Assembly (NCBI RefSeq): GCF_902686445.1
Contig: NC_062219.1
Coordinates: 111,291,160-111,355,159 of the forward strand
From: Sciurus carolinensis
Taxonomy: Eukaryota; Chordata; Mammalia; Rodentia; Sciuridae
Length of the DNA stretch: 64,000 bases
Direction of reading: 5' to 3'
The notes under the pieces were generated by a model. The model had not been told where the DNA came from. It was given only the letters and a program-made list of their open reading frames with translations, and searched no databases. The stretch's first letter is position 1. Each line of letters starts with the position of its first letter. Both the position numbers and the translations under genes were made by a program. Positions 21,781 to 33,339 of the stretch are shown piece by piece.

Positions 21781-23559
21781 AGGAGGAACTGGAGATTCCC
21801 AGCCTGAGAAGGGACCACGCCCCCTGGCTGAGGTGATGGTCTCAAGGCAGTAACCAAAACCAAGCGTCCCCTTTAGGTTTGTTAAATATGATTTCGTAGA
21901 TCAACTAATGCTTTTGATTTTCTACAAAGGACCATGAATGGGCCTGTGATGATGTAGCTACAAAACTTCCATATTACATTAAATCGAGGACCTGACTCTG
22001 AGCAAGCCCCAATTATTTTCATAATGGTGTCATTTTCAAAATATCATGTCCCAATGGAAAGCAGGCTCCTCTTTGAACAGAGAAGATGGCTGTGTGGTAG
22101 TGGTAGCCACAGGTTTGGGTTGGTTTTGCAGATTGAAGAACAAGGAGGCAGCCACTCCTCTAGAGGAATCTACAAAGCCACCTGGCAGAGGTGCGATGAG
22201 CACAGGCCACAGACGTGGAGGAAGGGTGAGGAGGAGCCTGGGGGTGACCCCTGGCACAGGCCATCATCTCCACCTCCTCCATTTCCAAGTTTCGAGCTGA
22301 GCAACACCCCATCTGCATTTGGGCTCCACATTCCCTAGCTCCTACATATTTCAGGGAAATCTGTAACCGATTTGGGAGCAATCTGCCTACCCTGGAGCAA
22401 CTTTGTCACAAAGTATAGGATTTTCGCATTCTTGGTGAAACCACTGATGTGTCCGCCCCCGCGCCCAGCACACTCCCACCCCACCAGTCAGGGCCTCTGT
22501 GCACACATCTAACTGTTTCAGAATGGATGCCAAACCCAGCAACTGGTTATCTCCAAAATAATTTCCATCTTCCATGGGGCCATGTGCTCCAGGGGAGTGG
22601 TTAAGAGAAGGTATACTGTAAATTAGAACCGTTTATTTTCAGAAGCCATGTTTTAGAAACTTGATCGCAGCCCCATGTTCTTGATAACCAGGCCCCTTGG
22701 AGGCCGCAGAGAATCTCGGTTGATGCTCGACTGGATGCTTCCAGCAGGTTGGATCAGTCAGATGGCTCCGCCCCTTTCCTCGAATTTTGGACTTTCAGAA
22801 ATTCCAAATGCCTTTTGCCTCCACCCTTTCCCTCCGGGTTGAAATTCTGTGTATTTCAGAGAAATTTCATCCATCTGTTTCTGATTCGTTTACCCCAACT
22901 CATCATGATATTTGTTTTGCAAGAGATATTCAACAACGAAAAAATTATGTTCAAGTTCTTTGAAGAGAAAGCTTATGTCTCCTCACATACAAACAGAATG
23001 TCTAGGCTGGTAAAAGCACCTGAATTCCTCAACTGCAGACAAGACAGAAGCCAAGATGGTGAAGTAGAGGTTTGGAATCTGGTCACATGCCTCACCCCCC
23101 GTTTCTGGTAAATCCCCCTTGTGGAGGAATCAGGAGGGGCCACTCAGGTGACTTTCCAGGCTATTCCAGGAATGCAGGGCAGGGAAGGAGGAAAGGAGAC
23201 CCAAGACACATCCCATACAGTCACCTGGGTCACATGCTCCACCAGGACAGCCTCCTGAGGTTATGGAAGCAGCAGAGATGCTGGGTTGGCAACCTGGAAT
23301 GAGGGGCATCCAGGAAGACGGGGCTGTGTGACGTTACCAGAGGGAGATCCACGGGATCTCCAGCCCCAACCTCCCAGGAGCAAAGATGATCTGAGATGGG
23401 ACCTGTAATTATGACGGACACCCTGCCTCATTTCAGAAAAGGTTCCGAACTGTTTATCCTAATGGGTCCGGAGGTCCAATCGAGGGACTGCAGGAAGGGC
23501 TGAGGGCTTCTCCTGAGATAAGCGAGGGTCTGTGTCCAGCCAGCCCCTCCCGGGAGGCA
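21781..23559. other. Unassigned sequence with a possible conserved block
   Basis: No gene or repeat. The part 22640-23000 is free of recognisable repeats, with AT/GC alternation and words such as 'ttgatcgcagccccatg'. It is a reasonable place to look for a conserved non-coding element, but the sequence alone does not establish one. Confidence 0.35.
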
Positions 23560-23935
23560 GGATGCAGTGGGCCCCGGGAACCTGCGATGGGCACAGCTGA
23601 GGAAGGTCGTCCTGAGAGGAAGGAGGCACACAGCGCCTTGGTGGTCTCGGGACTGGAGTCAGAGCCAGGCCACCCGGAGCCCAGCCATGCTCTGAAGGGA
23701 GAAGGCGCTGGCTCTGGCGGCTCATTTCCATGGTGGTCACAGGGTGGTTGTTGCCACCCGCACCTCCCACCACTGCCCCAACTTTTGCTGCCTGTCTGCA
23801 TCTGACTGTGGCCACGGCGGAGGGGATGAGGGTCCGGCCCCCGTCACTATCCATGTGTCTGGCAGGCCGGCAGAGGCGCGTGGGGAAACACCGCGCAGGG
23901 GCAGAGCAGGCGCCATCTGGGAACCATTAGAGGCT
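23560..23935. other. GC-rich, weakly CpG-enriched block
   Basis: This is one of the more CpG-containing stretches of the window ('ccacggcggaggggatgagg', 'gcagaggcgcgtggggaaac'). CpGs are still sparse for a true island. Frames of 115 and 131 codons on the minus strand and shorter ones on the plus strand overlap, which suggests composition rather than genes. Confidence 0.4.
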
Positions 23936-24904
23936 GACTCTTATCCTGGGGCCTCTGTAAACCATCCATCAGGGAGGCCGGGAGGGAAAACAACCTTCTT
24001 TCCCTTTTTATTTATTTATTCACTGCTTTGTTTATAGTGACAGTGGTCACAGTTTCCCTGAAAGGAAATCACTGAAAATTACAGGGTGTTTGGTTGGGCT
24101 TTTTAAAAATTAATTTCCTCTATTTTTGCATGAATTTGATTTGCTCTCATTCCCGTCCACTACCTCACGCTTGGTGAAAAATCTCTTTTGATTTGTTCTT
24201 AATGTGGAAAATGTTGGCAGTTTCACAGGGCAATTGGGAAAAAGTCCAAGGAGCACACACCAGGTAGTTTTCTGAGGCTCTCCGAAACCAGGAGGTCATC
24301 TCTAGGAAGCCAGGCCACAGGCGAAGTCCCCGCCTGGCCTTTGCCTGATTCCTGGGGAGTCCACAGCTCCAAGCCTCTTCCTCAGGCTCCCCCGTCAGGC
24401 AGAGACCCCCAATGCCGGCTTTGTTTCTTTCCCCTGTTCGCAGCCTCCTTCTCTTTCTTTTTCTAGTCAAATGACCTCTCCCGAAGACCCAGCCATGTGT
24501 CTACCCCATTGTCTCCAAACTGGAAATTCACCTTAAAATTAATTCAGGATGCTGGACGGCTCCTGGGGGTTAAAGTCATAAGGTCCTCAGGATTCAAAAC
24601 AAGGTCCTTCATCTTAGTTCCTTTCAGAAACAAAATCTGGGGCACTGGGCATCTAAGGACCCATGGCATCCAGGCAAGTGCCCAGGGCTGCCATCCATAG
24701 CCTTTGCCTCACATGGGTTTGGCTGTGGGCAAGAGCTCCAGAGGGAGAATCGGAAAACCTGATTCCTGACATAGTCCTACACTCCCCAGAACTTTCCTTC
24801 ACAGGTCGCCCTACCTCCTTATGGAACGCTATCATTACCTTACCATTGTGCCTCCTGTGTGTGGGGTGTGCCCTGGACCAACTCTGCACCAAGCTGCATC
24901 CTCA
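23936..24904. other. Unassigned non-coding sequence
   Basis: AT-rich from 24000 to 24260 with TTTATTTATTTATTC at 24008-24022. No repeat or gene recognised. Confidence 0.4.
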
Positions 24905-25090
24905 TGATAACCCAAAGGGGTAGGCATTTTATTCCCATTTCATAGATGGAGAAGCTGAGACTCTGGGAGTCCAGATTGTTTTTTAAGGATTAACAATCCA
25001 ATAAGAGGCAGACCTGGGATTCAAACCCAGACTGCCCAGTTCTAAAGCAAGTGCTCTTAACCTCCATGATTTTGTTCTGCCCACCTTCCA
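24905..25090 (-). repeat. MIR SINE
   Basis: A clear antisense MIR: 'tattcccatttcatagatgg', 'agaagctgagactctgggag', 'gaggcagacctgggattcaa', 'acccagactgcccagttcta' and 'agtgctcttaacctccatga'. Confidence 0.85.
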
Positions 25091-25194
25091 ATGATAATCA
25101 GTAACAGTTTTGAGTATTGATGCTGTTGTAAAAAATTTGTGTAGCTTAAACCTGAATTTCCTAACCTATAATGTGGGGTTAAGAAGAACTGCCT

Positions 25195-25390
25195 TTCATT
25201 CAATCAGTACTTACATTGGGCTTGCTTTGTGCCAGGCACATTCAGCGTGCCTCACAATAACCCATTAGCCTCATATCAAGCATAGGGTAGGTGCCATTGT
25301 TATCCCCATTTACAGTTGAGAACCTTGCGGTCTGGCAGATTGAATAATTCACCCAAGGTCACACGGCACCTGACTATACTAGAAACCACG
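25195..25390 (-). repeat. MIR SINE
   Basis: A second antisense MIR 100 bp further on: 'ttgctttgtgccaggcacat', 'ggtgccattgttatccccat', 'ttacagttgagaaccttgcg' and 'cacccaaggtcacacggcac'. Confidence 0.8.
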
Positions 25391-25901
25391 TGTAAGATGG
25401 TCCCTTGCCTGGTCCCTGGCTCATGGATGCTCAGTTAATGATATCTCTTGCCTTGTAAAGATGTTGTCTGGGCATGGCAGGTAGCATGTGGCAGGGTGGG
25501 AGGCAGAGGCAAGCTCAAAGCTGGAGAAGGTCCTGGAAAGAGTAAGGCAGGCCAGAGCAGCCTGCAGTGGGCAGGGGTGGAAGGGACTGCCTCAGCCCAG
25601 TGACACACAGGGAGCAGGGTAATAGCATCCATGCTGGCTGGAGTAGGGATGAGGTGTGACTGAGCTTGTAACCAGGCCCAGAGGAGGAGGGCTGTAGAGG
25701 GGGTTCAGGTCAGGCAGAAAGTAGAGTTCACTGTCACATTTGTATGTGACTCTTTCCAATTGCTAGGGTGACATCAAACAAAGATTGAGTTAGAGAATCT
25801 TCTGCAAGGAAAAATGTTTGTTTTGTCCTCATTTCTCCTGTTTTCAAAATGTCACACTGGGATGTACACCGTAGCCTGACTCCTTCCCCATCTTTTCCCT
25901 C
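25391..25901. other. Unassigned non-coding sequence
   Basis: Nothing recognised. Confidence 0.4.
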
Positions 25902-26305
25902 TGTTTTAGTTAGCTTTTTCACTGGTGTGACTAAAAGAACCGACCAGAACAACTTTAGAGGAGGAAAAGTTTATGAGGACTCACGATTTCAGGTCTTAGT
26001 CCTTAGAAGGCCAGCTCCATTCCACAGGGCTCAAGGTGAGGCAGAACGTTATGGTGGAAAAGTGTGGTGGAGGGAAGCAGCTCACATGATGATAGGCAGC
26101 AGAGAGAGATCTCCACTCGCCAGATACAAGTATATACCCCAAAGCCACGCCCCCAATGCCCACCCCCTCCTGTCACACCTGGAGTCACACCTGGAGTCAC
26201 ACCCTATCATTTCAGCTACCACTCAGTTAATCTCATCAGGAGATTAATTTGGTGATTGGGTTAAGGCTCTCAAAACACAATCATTTCTCCTCTGAACCTT
26301 CTTGT
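25902..26305 (-). mobile_element. MaLR-type LTR, antisense
   Basis: It reads as an LTR in reverse: a start 'tgttttagttagctttttca', then 'gaggaggaaaagtttatgag', 'gactcacgatttcaggtctt', 'tgaggcagaacgttatggtg', 'ggagggaagcagctcacatg' and 'ttaatctcatcaggagatta'. This order is typical of ERVL-MaLR LTRs in rodents. A 12-bp unit GTCACACCTGGA is tandemly repeated at 26172-26195, with a partial third copy. The right end is approximate. Confidence 0.65.
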
Positions 26306-26458
26306 CTTGGAGACAAGAGGTGAGGATTCCTTGGTTTTCCTGATAAATATTTTATTTCTACCACTTAAAGAGCTATCTTTCACATGCAAACAACACATAT
26401 AGGTCTGAAAGAGTCTAAAGTTAATCAATATTTCTCTTTCTTTTGGTACCAGCTTCCA

Positions 26459-26577
26459 TGGTGCGGTGGCTCACACCTGTAATCCCAATGGCTTGGGAGG
26501 CTGAAGCAGGAGGATCACAAGTTTGAAGCCAGCCTCAGCAATTTAGCAAGGCCCTAAGCAACTCAGCAAGATCTTGC
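26459..26577 (+). mobile_element. B1-dID SINE, right half missing
   Basis: The B1-like half is well preserved ('gtggctcacacctgtaatcc', 'gggaggctgaagcaggagga') and continues into 'ccctaagcaactcagcaaga'. The ID half and A tail are absent, so it is 3'-truncated or was cut by a later rearrangement. Confidence 0.85.
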
Positions 26578-26584
26578 AGCTTAT

Positions 26585-27250
26585 CAACTTAATCTCCTGC
26601 TTCCTGGAGTTCATCCTTTAGATCTTAAGTGTGGATCTGCGAGTTGTAAATTCTCTTGGTCTTTGCACTACTGTAAAAAATCTGTATTTTATTCCTTTGA
26701 ATTGAACAGTATTTTATGTCAGCATAGGATTTTGGGTGAACAGCTTTTTTCCCCTTCAACACATTGGCAGTATTAGTGCGTGTATTCTGGCCTCCATTGC
26801 TGTGGATGAGACGCCTACCATCAGCTTTATCATTCCTTTCAAGGTGATCTCTCCTTTCTGGTTGCTTTGGTCATATATATTTTGTCTTTGGTATTTTACC
26901 TAGCCCACTTGGAACTCTGATCATGTGCGTCTCTAACAAATTTTGGAAGTACATTAGCATTCATCTCTAAATATTTTCCTCTGTTCTTTACAACTTCTAT
27001 TATATGTATGGTATCTATTTTCCATCACTTTCCACCTATTTTTCATATTTTCCATTGCCTTGTGTTTCTAAGTTTTAATTCAAGTAATTTCCTTATCTCT
27101 ATATCCCAGTTCACCAATTCTCTCTTCAGCTATGCCTAATTTGTTGTTTAACTGGTCCACTGAATTTTTAATTTTTATCTCTACTAGTTCCACTTGGATC
27201 AACTTTTAAGGCAATTTTTTTAAGTGACTGACCTTACATTTTTTACATAT
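26585..27250 (-). mobile_element. Old L1/HAL1-like LINE, antisense (tentative)
   Basis: T-rich + strand with phrases typical of antisense old LINE 3' parts: 'tggcctccattgctgtggat', 'tttatcattcctttcaaggt', 'ctttctggttgctttggtca', 'tatattttgtctttggtatt' and 'aatttccttatctctatatc'. It is heavily diverged, with no open frame. Confidence 0.5.
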
Positions 27251-27916
27251 AGCTAGCAGATGATGGTCATGTAAAATTCAAGCAGGGAATATGATACTCT
27301 TGAATTTTGGATGTTAGTTCTTTGACATTATTACTTTAGTGACATGACCTTAGAGCTCCAAATAAAACAGTGCCCATGCTGGGCTTCCCACCCTTAACCA
27401 CAGCTTTATAATTGGCCAGCCCACAACATAGTATCTGAAAGGCTAAAAACTGCCATGTTCCAGACTCCCTTTCAACTAGAGTTCTCAGTGACAAGTTTTG
27501 CCAATAATTTTTTGTGAATTTACAGCTCAGGGATCCTCACTTATAAATCTAAAGGATGAACTTTAGGAAACAGGATGTTGAATTGACAAGGAAAGGATGA
27601 CCTGAAAAATAAGATGGTGAGTAATAAAATTGATAAATATGGATAATTCTAAATAATTATTGATTTTTAAAATAGTAATAAGAACTGATTTGAAGTAAGG
27701 ATGCAAAGAACAATATCAAAAAAATCTATATCTGTTCTAGAAATAGACAGAAGAGCCTTTGGCTGTTTTCCAGTGGCAAGAAATTCATGAAGATAGAGTC
27801 CAGTTTTATTTTCATGGATGTGAAGATGCTCTGGTGTGAGCTGAACTCAGCACCCCAGTGACCAGTCACAAGCTTTTTGGGTGTTTAGGAGCAATAATTG
27901 GTGATGGTGGCAGCTT
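27251..27916. other. Unassigned AT-rich sequence
   Basis: No gene or repeat called. It may include further decayed LINE sequence. Confidence 0.4.
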
Positions 27917-27932
27917 CCTGACCTGGTTTCTT

Positions 27933-28158
27933 TTCTTTTCTTTTTTTTTTTTTTCCTCCCTTTGAGTTCTGGAAATTGGACCCAAGGGCACTCTGCCACT
28001 GAGCAATATCCCATTCCTTTAAAAAATTTTGTTGTTGTTGTTGTTTTGAGACAGGGTCTCACTAAGTTGCTAATTTAAGGCTAGCCTTAAATTTATGGTC
28101 CTCCTGCTTCAGCCTTCCAAGTCACTGAGATTACAGGCAAGCACCATGCCTGGCCTGG
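27933..28158 (-). mobile_element. B1-dID dimeric SINE
   Basis: On the minus strand: B1 half ('gattacaggcaagcaccat' complement), a GTT-repeat linker (TTGTTGTTGTTGTTGTT in + orientation), ID half and A tail. Long target duplications flank it at 27917-27932 and 28159-28174 (16 bp, one mismatch). Confidence 0.92.
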
Positions 28159-28454
28159 CCTGACCTGATTTCTTAAATCCTAGCTCAGTCACTGAACTCT
28201 ATGTGCTGAACTCAGTGTTTCCTGTGATGAACTTTGGATCCCTACCTCCCTACCTTCCTGAGGAATAGGTCCTTGCTGTAGTCTTCTAGGGTCATTTCTG
28301 GTGGTCCAGCCTTTTCAGTGATTTAAGAAGAAATTATTTCATGGTATAAAATTCCTTCCCACTTAATATATAGAGTGGTTTTGTTTTCGTGATTGAATTC
28401 TACTTCCCATATGATAATGTCAAAAACAGGTCTCTTAACAAAAGAAAGAGTGGG

Positions 28455-28620
28455 TGTTTGAAGCTAGCTGGTCAGATCTGGGTTAAACACTTCTCTTTCA
28501 CTTTCTGATCTTGTGACCCTTAGAAGGTGGCTCACCCTCTCTGAGCTTCAATAAAGAGGGTTACAATATCATATTCATAGGGTCTTTAGAGAAATTAATC
28601 AGTGTATGAATCATGCTTTG
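28455..28620 (+). repeat. MIR SINE
   Basis: Sense MIR order: 'gatctgggttaaacacttct', 'gatcttgtgacccttagaag', 'ctctctgagcttcaataaag', 'gggttacaatatcatattca' and 'gagaaattaatcagtgta'. Confidence 0.65.
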
Positions 28621-28771
28621 CCAGAAAAGGAATTCAACCAGTTTGACAAAGAGATCTTGAAATAAGATTTCTCTAGGGCAAAAATTTTTAAGAGAAATAT
28701 AGCTTTTAAAATACTTGTATCACCTTAACCTAATGTTTCTCATTTTTGTTCTTTGATCTTTCCCCTCTTAA

Positions 28772-29003
28772 CTTTCTTTTGTTTTGTCTTGCTTTTTTGG
28801 TATCAGAGATTTAACCCAGGGGTGCTTTGGCACTAAGCTACACCCCCAGCCCCCATTCCTTTTTATTTTTTGTTTTTGAGGCAGCATCTTGCTAAATAGC
28901 AGAGGGTCTCTCTAAATTGCTGAGGCTGCCCTCTAACTTGGGATCCTCCTGCCTCAGTTTCCCAAGTTGCTGGGATTACAGGCGTGCACCACCATACCCA
29001 GCT
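28772..29003 (-). mobile_element. B1-dID dimeric SINE
   Basis: The complement of 'ggtatcagagatttaaccca' and 'ggcactaagctacaccccca' gives the ID half. The complement of 'ggatcctcctgcctcagttt' and 'ctgggattacaggcgtgcac' gives the B1 half. Short target duplications (about 10-11 bp, 'tcccctcttaa'-like) occur at 28761-28771 and 29004-29013. Confidence 0.9.
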
Positions 29004-29013
29004 TCCCTCTTAA

Positions 29014-29545
29014 TGCTTAAGTAACCCTTCAAGCAAGGCCGTCTAGTTCTTTCTCTCACCTTGTTTGGTGTTAAAATGTCTCAAAATGATCCACTCCGAC
29101 TATAAATATTTACGTGTAGTAAAGCGTTGTTTTCTAACTAACGACTCGAACTACCTGAGGCCTTAGCCCTCTCAGACCCAATGGAAATAGATGCCAGGTG
29201 GGTAGCCAACACAGCCAGAATCCCTCGGACCTACTGAGTGTGCCAAGTCCCTCTAGGCACACCAAAACCTTTCTGGGGAAGGAAATCACTCCAAATTTGC
29301 TTTGTGCAGTCTCAAAACAGATGCCCAAGCATAGAACTTTCTTTTCAACACAGTGAGTACCTCCCGCACTCTCACCCTCACTTTTACCTGGGCCGGAGGC
29401 GCAGCTCATCACACCCAGTTCACCGCGCCTGCCTGGGTCAGGCGTGCGAGGCCGAGCCTTGTGGGGGTGATTCCTCTTCATCCTCCTGCTCCATTCCTCG
29501 CTTCCCATGGAGAACTCCTCTAATGTGCTTCGTGTGTATGCTTGA
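29014..29545. other. Unassigned non-coding sequence
   Basis: No repeat or gene recognised. A 173-codon minus-strand frame (29134-29655) runs across the TG microsatellite and encodes a His-Thr run, which is an artefact of the repeat and not a gene. Confidence 0.5.
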
Positions 29546-29546
29546 A

Positions 29547-29549
<3 letters not shown>

Positions 29550-29582
<33 letters not shown>
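29550..29582. repeat. (TG)n microsatellite
   Basis: About 16 uninterrupted TG units. Confidence 0.97.
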
Positions 29583-29587
<5 letters not shown>

Positions 29588-29599
29588 ACACCATATAAA

Positions 29600-29963
29600 T
29601 GATATGGTGCTATGGACCTCATTCTGCTTCTGAGTTTTATCTCCTCGCTAAGCACCTTGCTCTTCAGCTGCGTCCACGTCAGGCGGTGCTTCTGTGCAAC
29701 ACAGTGTTAACTACGTGTTCTGCTTGTTGGCACCGGGTTTCCTCCACCTCCCTCTTCCGTAAGCGATTGGAATGTTTATGGAATGGGGAGGTTCCCTCCT
29801 TATGCTCCTTCTGGACCTGGATGAGGAATCGCCTGGGCACCTGGGCAGGAGCAGGGCTGCTGAGGCTCGGGGCACAGGCACACTGTGAGTGTCACTGACT
29901 GCTTCTTAGCATGGGCGCAGCCATCTGTACTTCTACCAGCAACGTGCAAAGTTCCTGTCCCCA
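29600..29963 (-). mobile_element. Old L1M antisense, left part (tentative)
   Basis: The stretch ending 'tgtacttctaccagcaacgt' and 'gcaaagttcctgtccccacg' fits an antisense old L1 near the '..cattcccaccagcaatgtatgagggttcc' position, and this continues after the younger L1 at 30653. The left boundary is uncertain. Confidence 0.45.
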
Positions 29964-30652
29964 CGATGATCAAGAACACAAGCAACAACAGGTGTTGGCG
30001 AGGATATGGGGAAAAAGGTACACTCAAATGTTGCTGGTGGGGCTGCAAATTAGTGCAGCCACTCTGGAAAGCAGTGTGGAGATTTCTTAGAAAACGTGGA
30101 ATGGAACCACCATTTGACCCAGCTATCCCACTCCTCAGTTTATACCCAAAGGACTTAAAATCAGCATAAGACAGAGATACAGCCACATCAATGTTCATAG
30201 CTGCTCAATTCACAACAGCCAGATTGTGGAACCAACCTAGATGTCCTTCAATAGATGAATAGACAAAGAAACTGTGGTATATATACACAATGGAATATTA
30301 CTCAGCCATAAAGAAGAATAAAATTAAGGCATTTGCAGGCAAATGGATGAAACTGGAGAATCTCATGCTAAGTGAGATAAGCCAATCCCCCAAAACCAAA
30401 GGATGAATATCTCACTGATAAGCGGATGATGACACATAATGGGGGGGGGGGAGGCAAGAATGGAGGAAGGAGGGACTCTATAGAGGGAAAAGAGGGGTGG
30501 GAGGGGTGGGGGGAAGGAAAAAAATAACAGAATGAATCAAACACTATTGTCCTATGTAAATGTATGATTACACAAATGGTATGACTCTATTTTATGTACA
30601 GAGAAACAAGATGTATCCCATTTGTTTACAATAAAAATAAATTTTAAAAAAA
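29964..30652 (+). mobile_element. Young 5'-truncated L1 3' end
   Basis: Nearly identical to 55650-56330 of the long L1: the ORF2 C-terminus ('aggtgttggcgaggatatgg', 'gctggtggggctgcaaatta'), the polypurine 3'UTR with a G run at 30441-30451, and 'ttgtttacaataaaaataaa' at the end. A perfect 12-bp target duplication TTCCTGTCCCCA lies at 29952-29963 and 30653-30664. This is a recent, dead-on-arrival insertion into an older L1 of opposite orientation. Confidence 0.95.
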
Positions 30653-30664
30653 TTCCTGTCCCCA

Positions 30665-31165
30665 GTCCATGCAAACTTGGCATTATCCAACCTCCCAAAT
30701 TTGACATCCCAGCTCGTGTAGAGTGACACATTGGTGTTGATTTTATTTGCATTTTCTGCTTCCTGGTGACTTTGAACATCTCTCCAAGTGCTTTTTTAGG
30801 CACTTGAGTCCCCTTTTCTGCAAACTGCCTGTTTGCATCCTTTGCGTACTTTTTTTCACTTGGTTACCTTTGTGTTGATGTTTGGAAAGGCACTTCCCTC
30901 CTTGTTGGTCACCTCTTGTTGACATAATTATTCGTAGTGTTTTTTGTTTCCCTGGGAATTTTTTGTTGTTGTTTCTCAAAAAATGCAAAGACGTTTCATT
31001 GGGAATTTACTAAATTCAATATGTATTGAATTTATCATTCAGAGAGAAGCATTCATTCTTGTAATGTGAGTCACGCCATCTGAGCATATGGAGCCTCCTT
31101 TCTAGTAACTTAGATTGTTTTACATCCCTCAGGTAAACTTTAAACTTTCTTCCATGGCATATTTT
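30665..31165 (-). mobile_element. Old L1M antisense, continued
   Basis: 'gtgactttgaacatctctcc', 'aagtgcttttttaggcactt', 'tttctgcaaactgcctgttt' and 'tttcacttggttacctttgt' follow the antisense old L1 region that precedes the ORF2 3' end. It is interrupted on its right by a B1 SINE with target duplications. Confidence 0.65.
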
Positions 31166-31309
31166 TGTTTGTTTGTTCGTTTTAAGGCAGGGTCTCACTT
31201 AGCTGCTTAGGGCCTTGCTAAATTGCTGAGGCTGGCTTTGAACTTGCGATCCTCTTGCCTCAACCTCCCAAGTCACTGGGATTACAGGCATGTACTACCA
31301 TACCCAGCC
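31166..31309 (-). mobile_element. B1-like SINE (left half of B1-dID)
   Basis: The complement of 'ggcagggtctcacttagctg', 'ttgctgaggctggctttgaa' and 'cactgggattacaggcatgt' is a B1 half with a TTTG-repeat tail. Target duplications 'tccatggcatatttt' (31151-31165) and 'tccatggtatattct' (31310-31324) differ at two bases. The ID half is missing. Confidence 0.88.
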
Positions 31310-31324
31310 TCCATGGTATATTCT

Positions 31325-31990
31325 CAAATTAAATTCTGGATACCTTGATTGTTCTGTTATTAACTATTCTTTATTTTTATTATGTTTCTAGTCGTCTATT
31401 GCTAGTATAGAAAAGAACAGTTGAGTTTATTTTGAACTCAAGTCTAGTAGCCTTGCTAAACATCTTGTCAGTTCTGTGAGTTTGCTGATTATTAATATTT
31501 TTGTTTTGTTTCTTTGTGAATTTTGGGGGGAAGGGGAATGATTACAGTTTTTGCTGAGACTAAGACTTCACTAAATCCCAGGGGCAATAATAGGATCCCT
31601 GTTTTGTTCCAATGCTAAAGGGGACATTATTCTCTAAAGTGTCTCCATTAAATGTGCTACCTTCCATACCATTTGATGTATGATCTTTATTAGGTGGAAA
31701 AAGTGATTACTGAGTTCTGGTTTATGAAGAATATTTACATTTTCTGGTCACACATTAGTGTTGAAATACAGAAAATGCTCGCAGTGAAAATGTGATTCCT
31801 TTTCTCCTTAATACATGAAAGTGGGTGGGGAAATATATTGATGGATTTTCTGGGTTTTAAATGATCCTTTGCTTCATAGGGTAAAATCTATATAATTGGG
31901 ATTATAATTTTAATAAGTTCTTCAATTAGGTTGGCTAATATTTTATTTGAGATTTTAAAAATTAAACCTCCTTTTTGAACATAGTCTTTG
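31325..31990 (-). mobile_element. Old L1M antisense, right part
   Basis: 'ttctagtcgtctattgctag', 'tagccttgctaaacatcttg', 'ggatccctgttttgttccaa' and 'gtgtctccattaaatgtgct' match the antisense of older L1 ORF2 (RT region). No open frame remains. Confidence 0.6.
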
Positions 31991-33339
31991 AGACTCTTTT
32001 CTGGAAATAGAGGTTCAAGTCACAAAACTGCACATAATGGCTTTTGCGCAAATGTTAAGAAGTCCTAGATAAGGTTCAGGCAGAATTTAAAAATGACATA
32101 AGAGACCAAGGCGGAGATGGGGTTTCAGGTGTGTGGACAGCACCGGTGCCTGGGTTCCCTGGTACTCCCCGTGAGGTCGCAGCCTGGTCTGCAGGCAGGC
32201 AGGTGCCCTCTGTGCCTATCGAGAAGTTCCCTGCAAAGTCTGAACTATCCAGTCTGCCTCCAAAGACGGGGCTACAGCTCCCAGGGTTCGGTCCACTAAA
32301 TGGTAGAATGACCACTGTCACAAGCCCTTCTTCTGAGACACCTAAGCAAATTGGATACAAGGCTGGCAGAAGAAATATACAGTACTTTCTAAAGAAAGAA
32401 GACTAGTAAAAGACATTAATTAATGTTATCGTAAAGCAAAGACGTTTAGTGTTTTAATTGGAGTTAGCGTTTTTCTTGGAGAGGGAAAAGCAAATGAGGG
32501 AGAGAGAAAAAAATCTCTGAACTCACCAAATTTTCTTCTTTTTAACCATGACTTTAAATCAGTCTCATGATGTTAATCAAACATCTGTTGCTATTCAACT
32601 AGGGCTTCATTTTTTTCAAACGACTTCCTCAAAGATCAGACAAGCCTTCCAAGAAGTTCCAACTTGTTCCACGTGTTCTAGAAGACAGGTTTCTGGCAGA
32701 AGGACACTCTCCTCATCCCCAGCATCTCCAGGAGCCCAGGAAATCTCCAGTGGTGCCCACCACTGTCCCTTCCCTCCAGGCTCCTCAGACCTACTGAGCC
32801 CTCGCTGGTCACAGATCAGCGTGGAAGGATGGAAGTGAGCAAAGTGGGATCCTGCCCTTCCTTCTTCTGTGAGAACAGTGCTTTCCTCTGGAGGAGGGAA
32901 GCCTCCCTGGCCACCGTGGGCCACTCCATGCAGCAGTCTCTGCAGCTGGTGGTGGACACACAACCTACTTCCTCTGGCCCAGGGCACGGAGCTGTGGCTG
33001 AGCACACTACCATGAACATCCGCTCTTTTCTAAAGATAAATGAGGACCACGATTTAAAGGTCTCATTTTCATTGGAGGAGAATATTTAATCCCTTGGGAG
33101 ACAATAACAGATATTTTTCTCCTGAATTTCTCTGACCCCTCAATATCCCCAGCTTTCCCAGGACTGGGTCCCACTGGCCCTGTGGAGGGGATCTCTCAGA
33201 AACGACAGGAAGCCCTTAGGGAGCTCGAGGGAGGCACTACCCCCAAACCAACTTCCAATGCATCTCCTCATCTGTGGAGAATATGGAGCCTATCCCTCAG
33301 CAGAAGGGGTATCACGAATTGTTACAATAGTAGCGGGAC
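31991..33339. other. Unassigned non-coding sequence
   Basis: No gene or repeat recognised over 1.35 kb. Frames of 90-129 codons at 32100-33090 overlap on both strands and resemble no protein. Confidence 0.4.

Noticed and set aside
23560..23935. CpG-island promoter
   Set aside because: CpG density by eye is modest, and no transcript start or exon is recognisable nearby.
29134..29655. 173-codon minus-strand frame with a His-Thr run
   Set aside because: Created by reading through a TG microsatellite.
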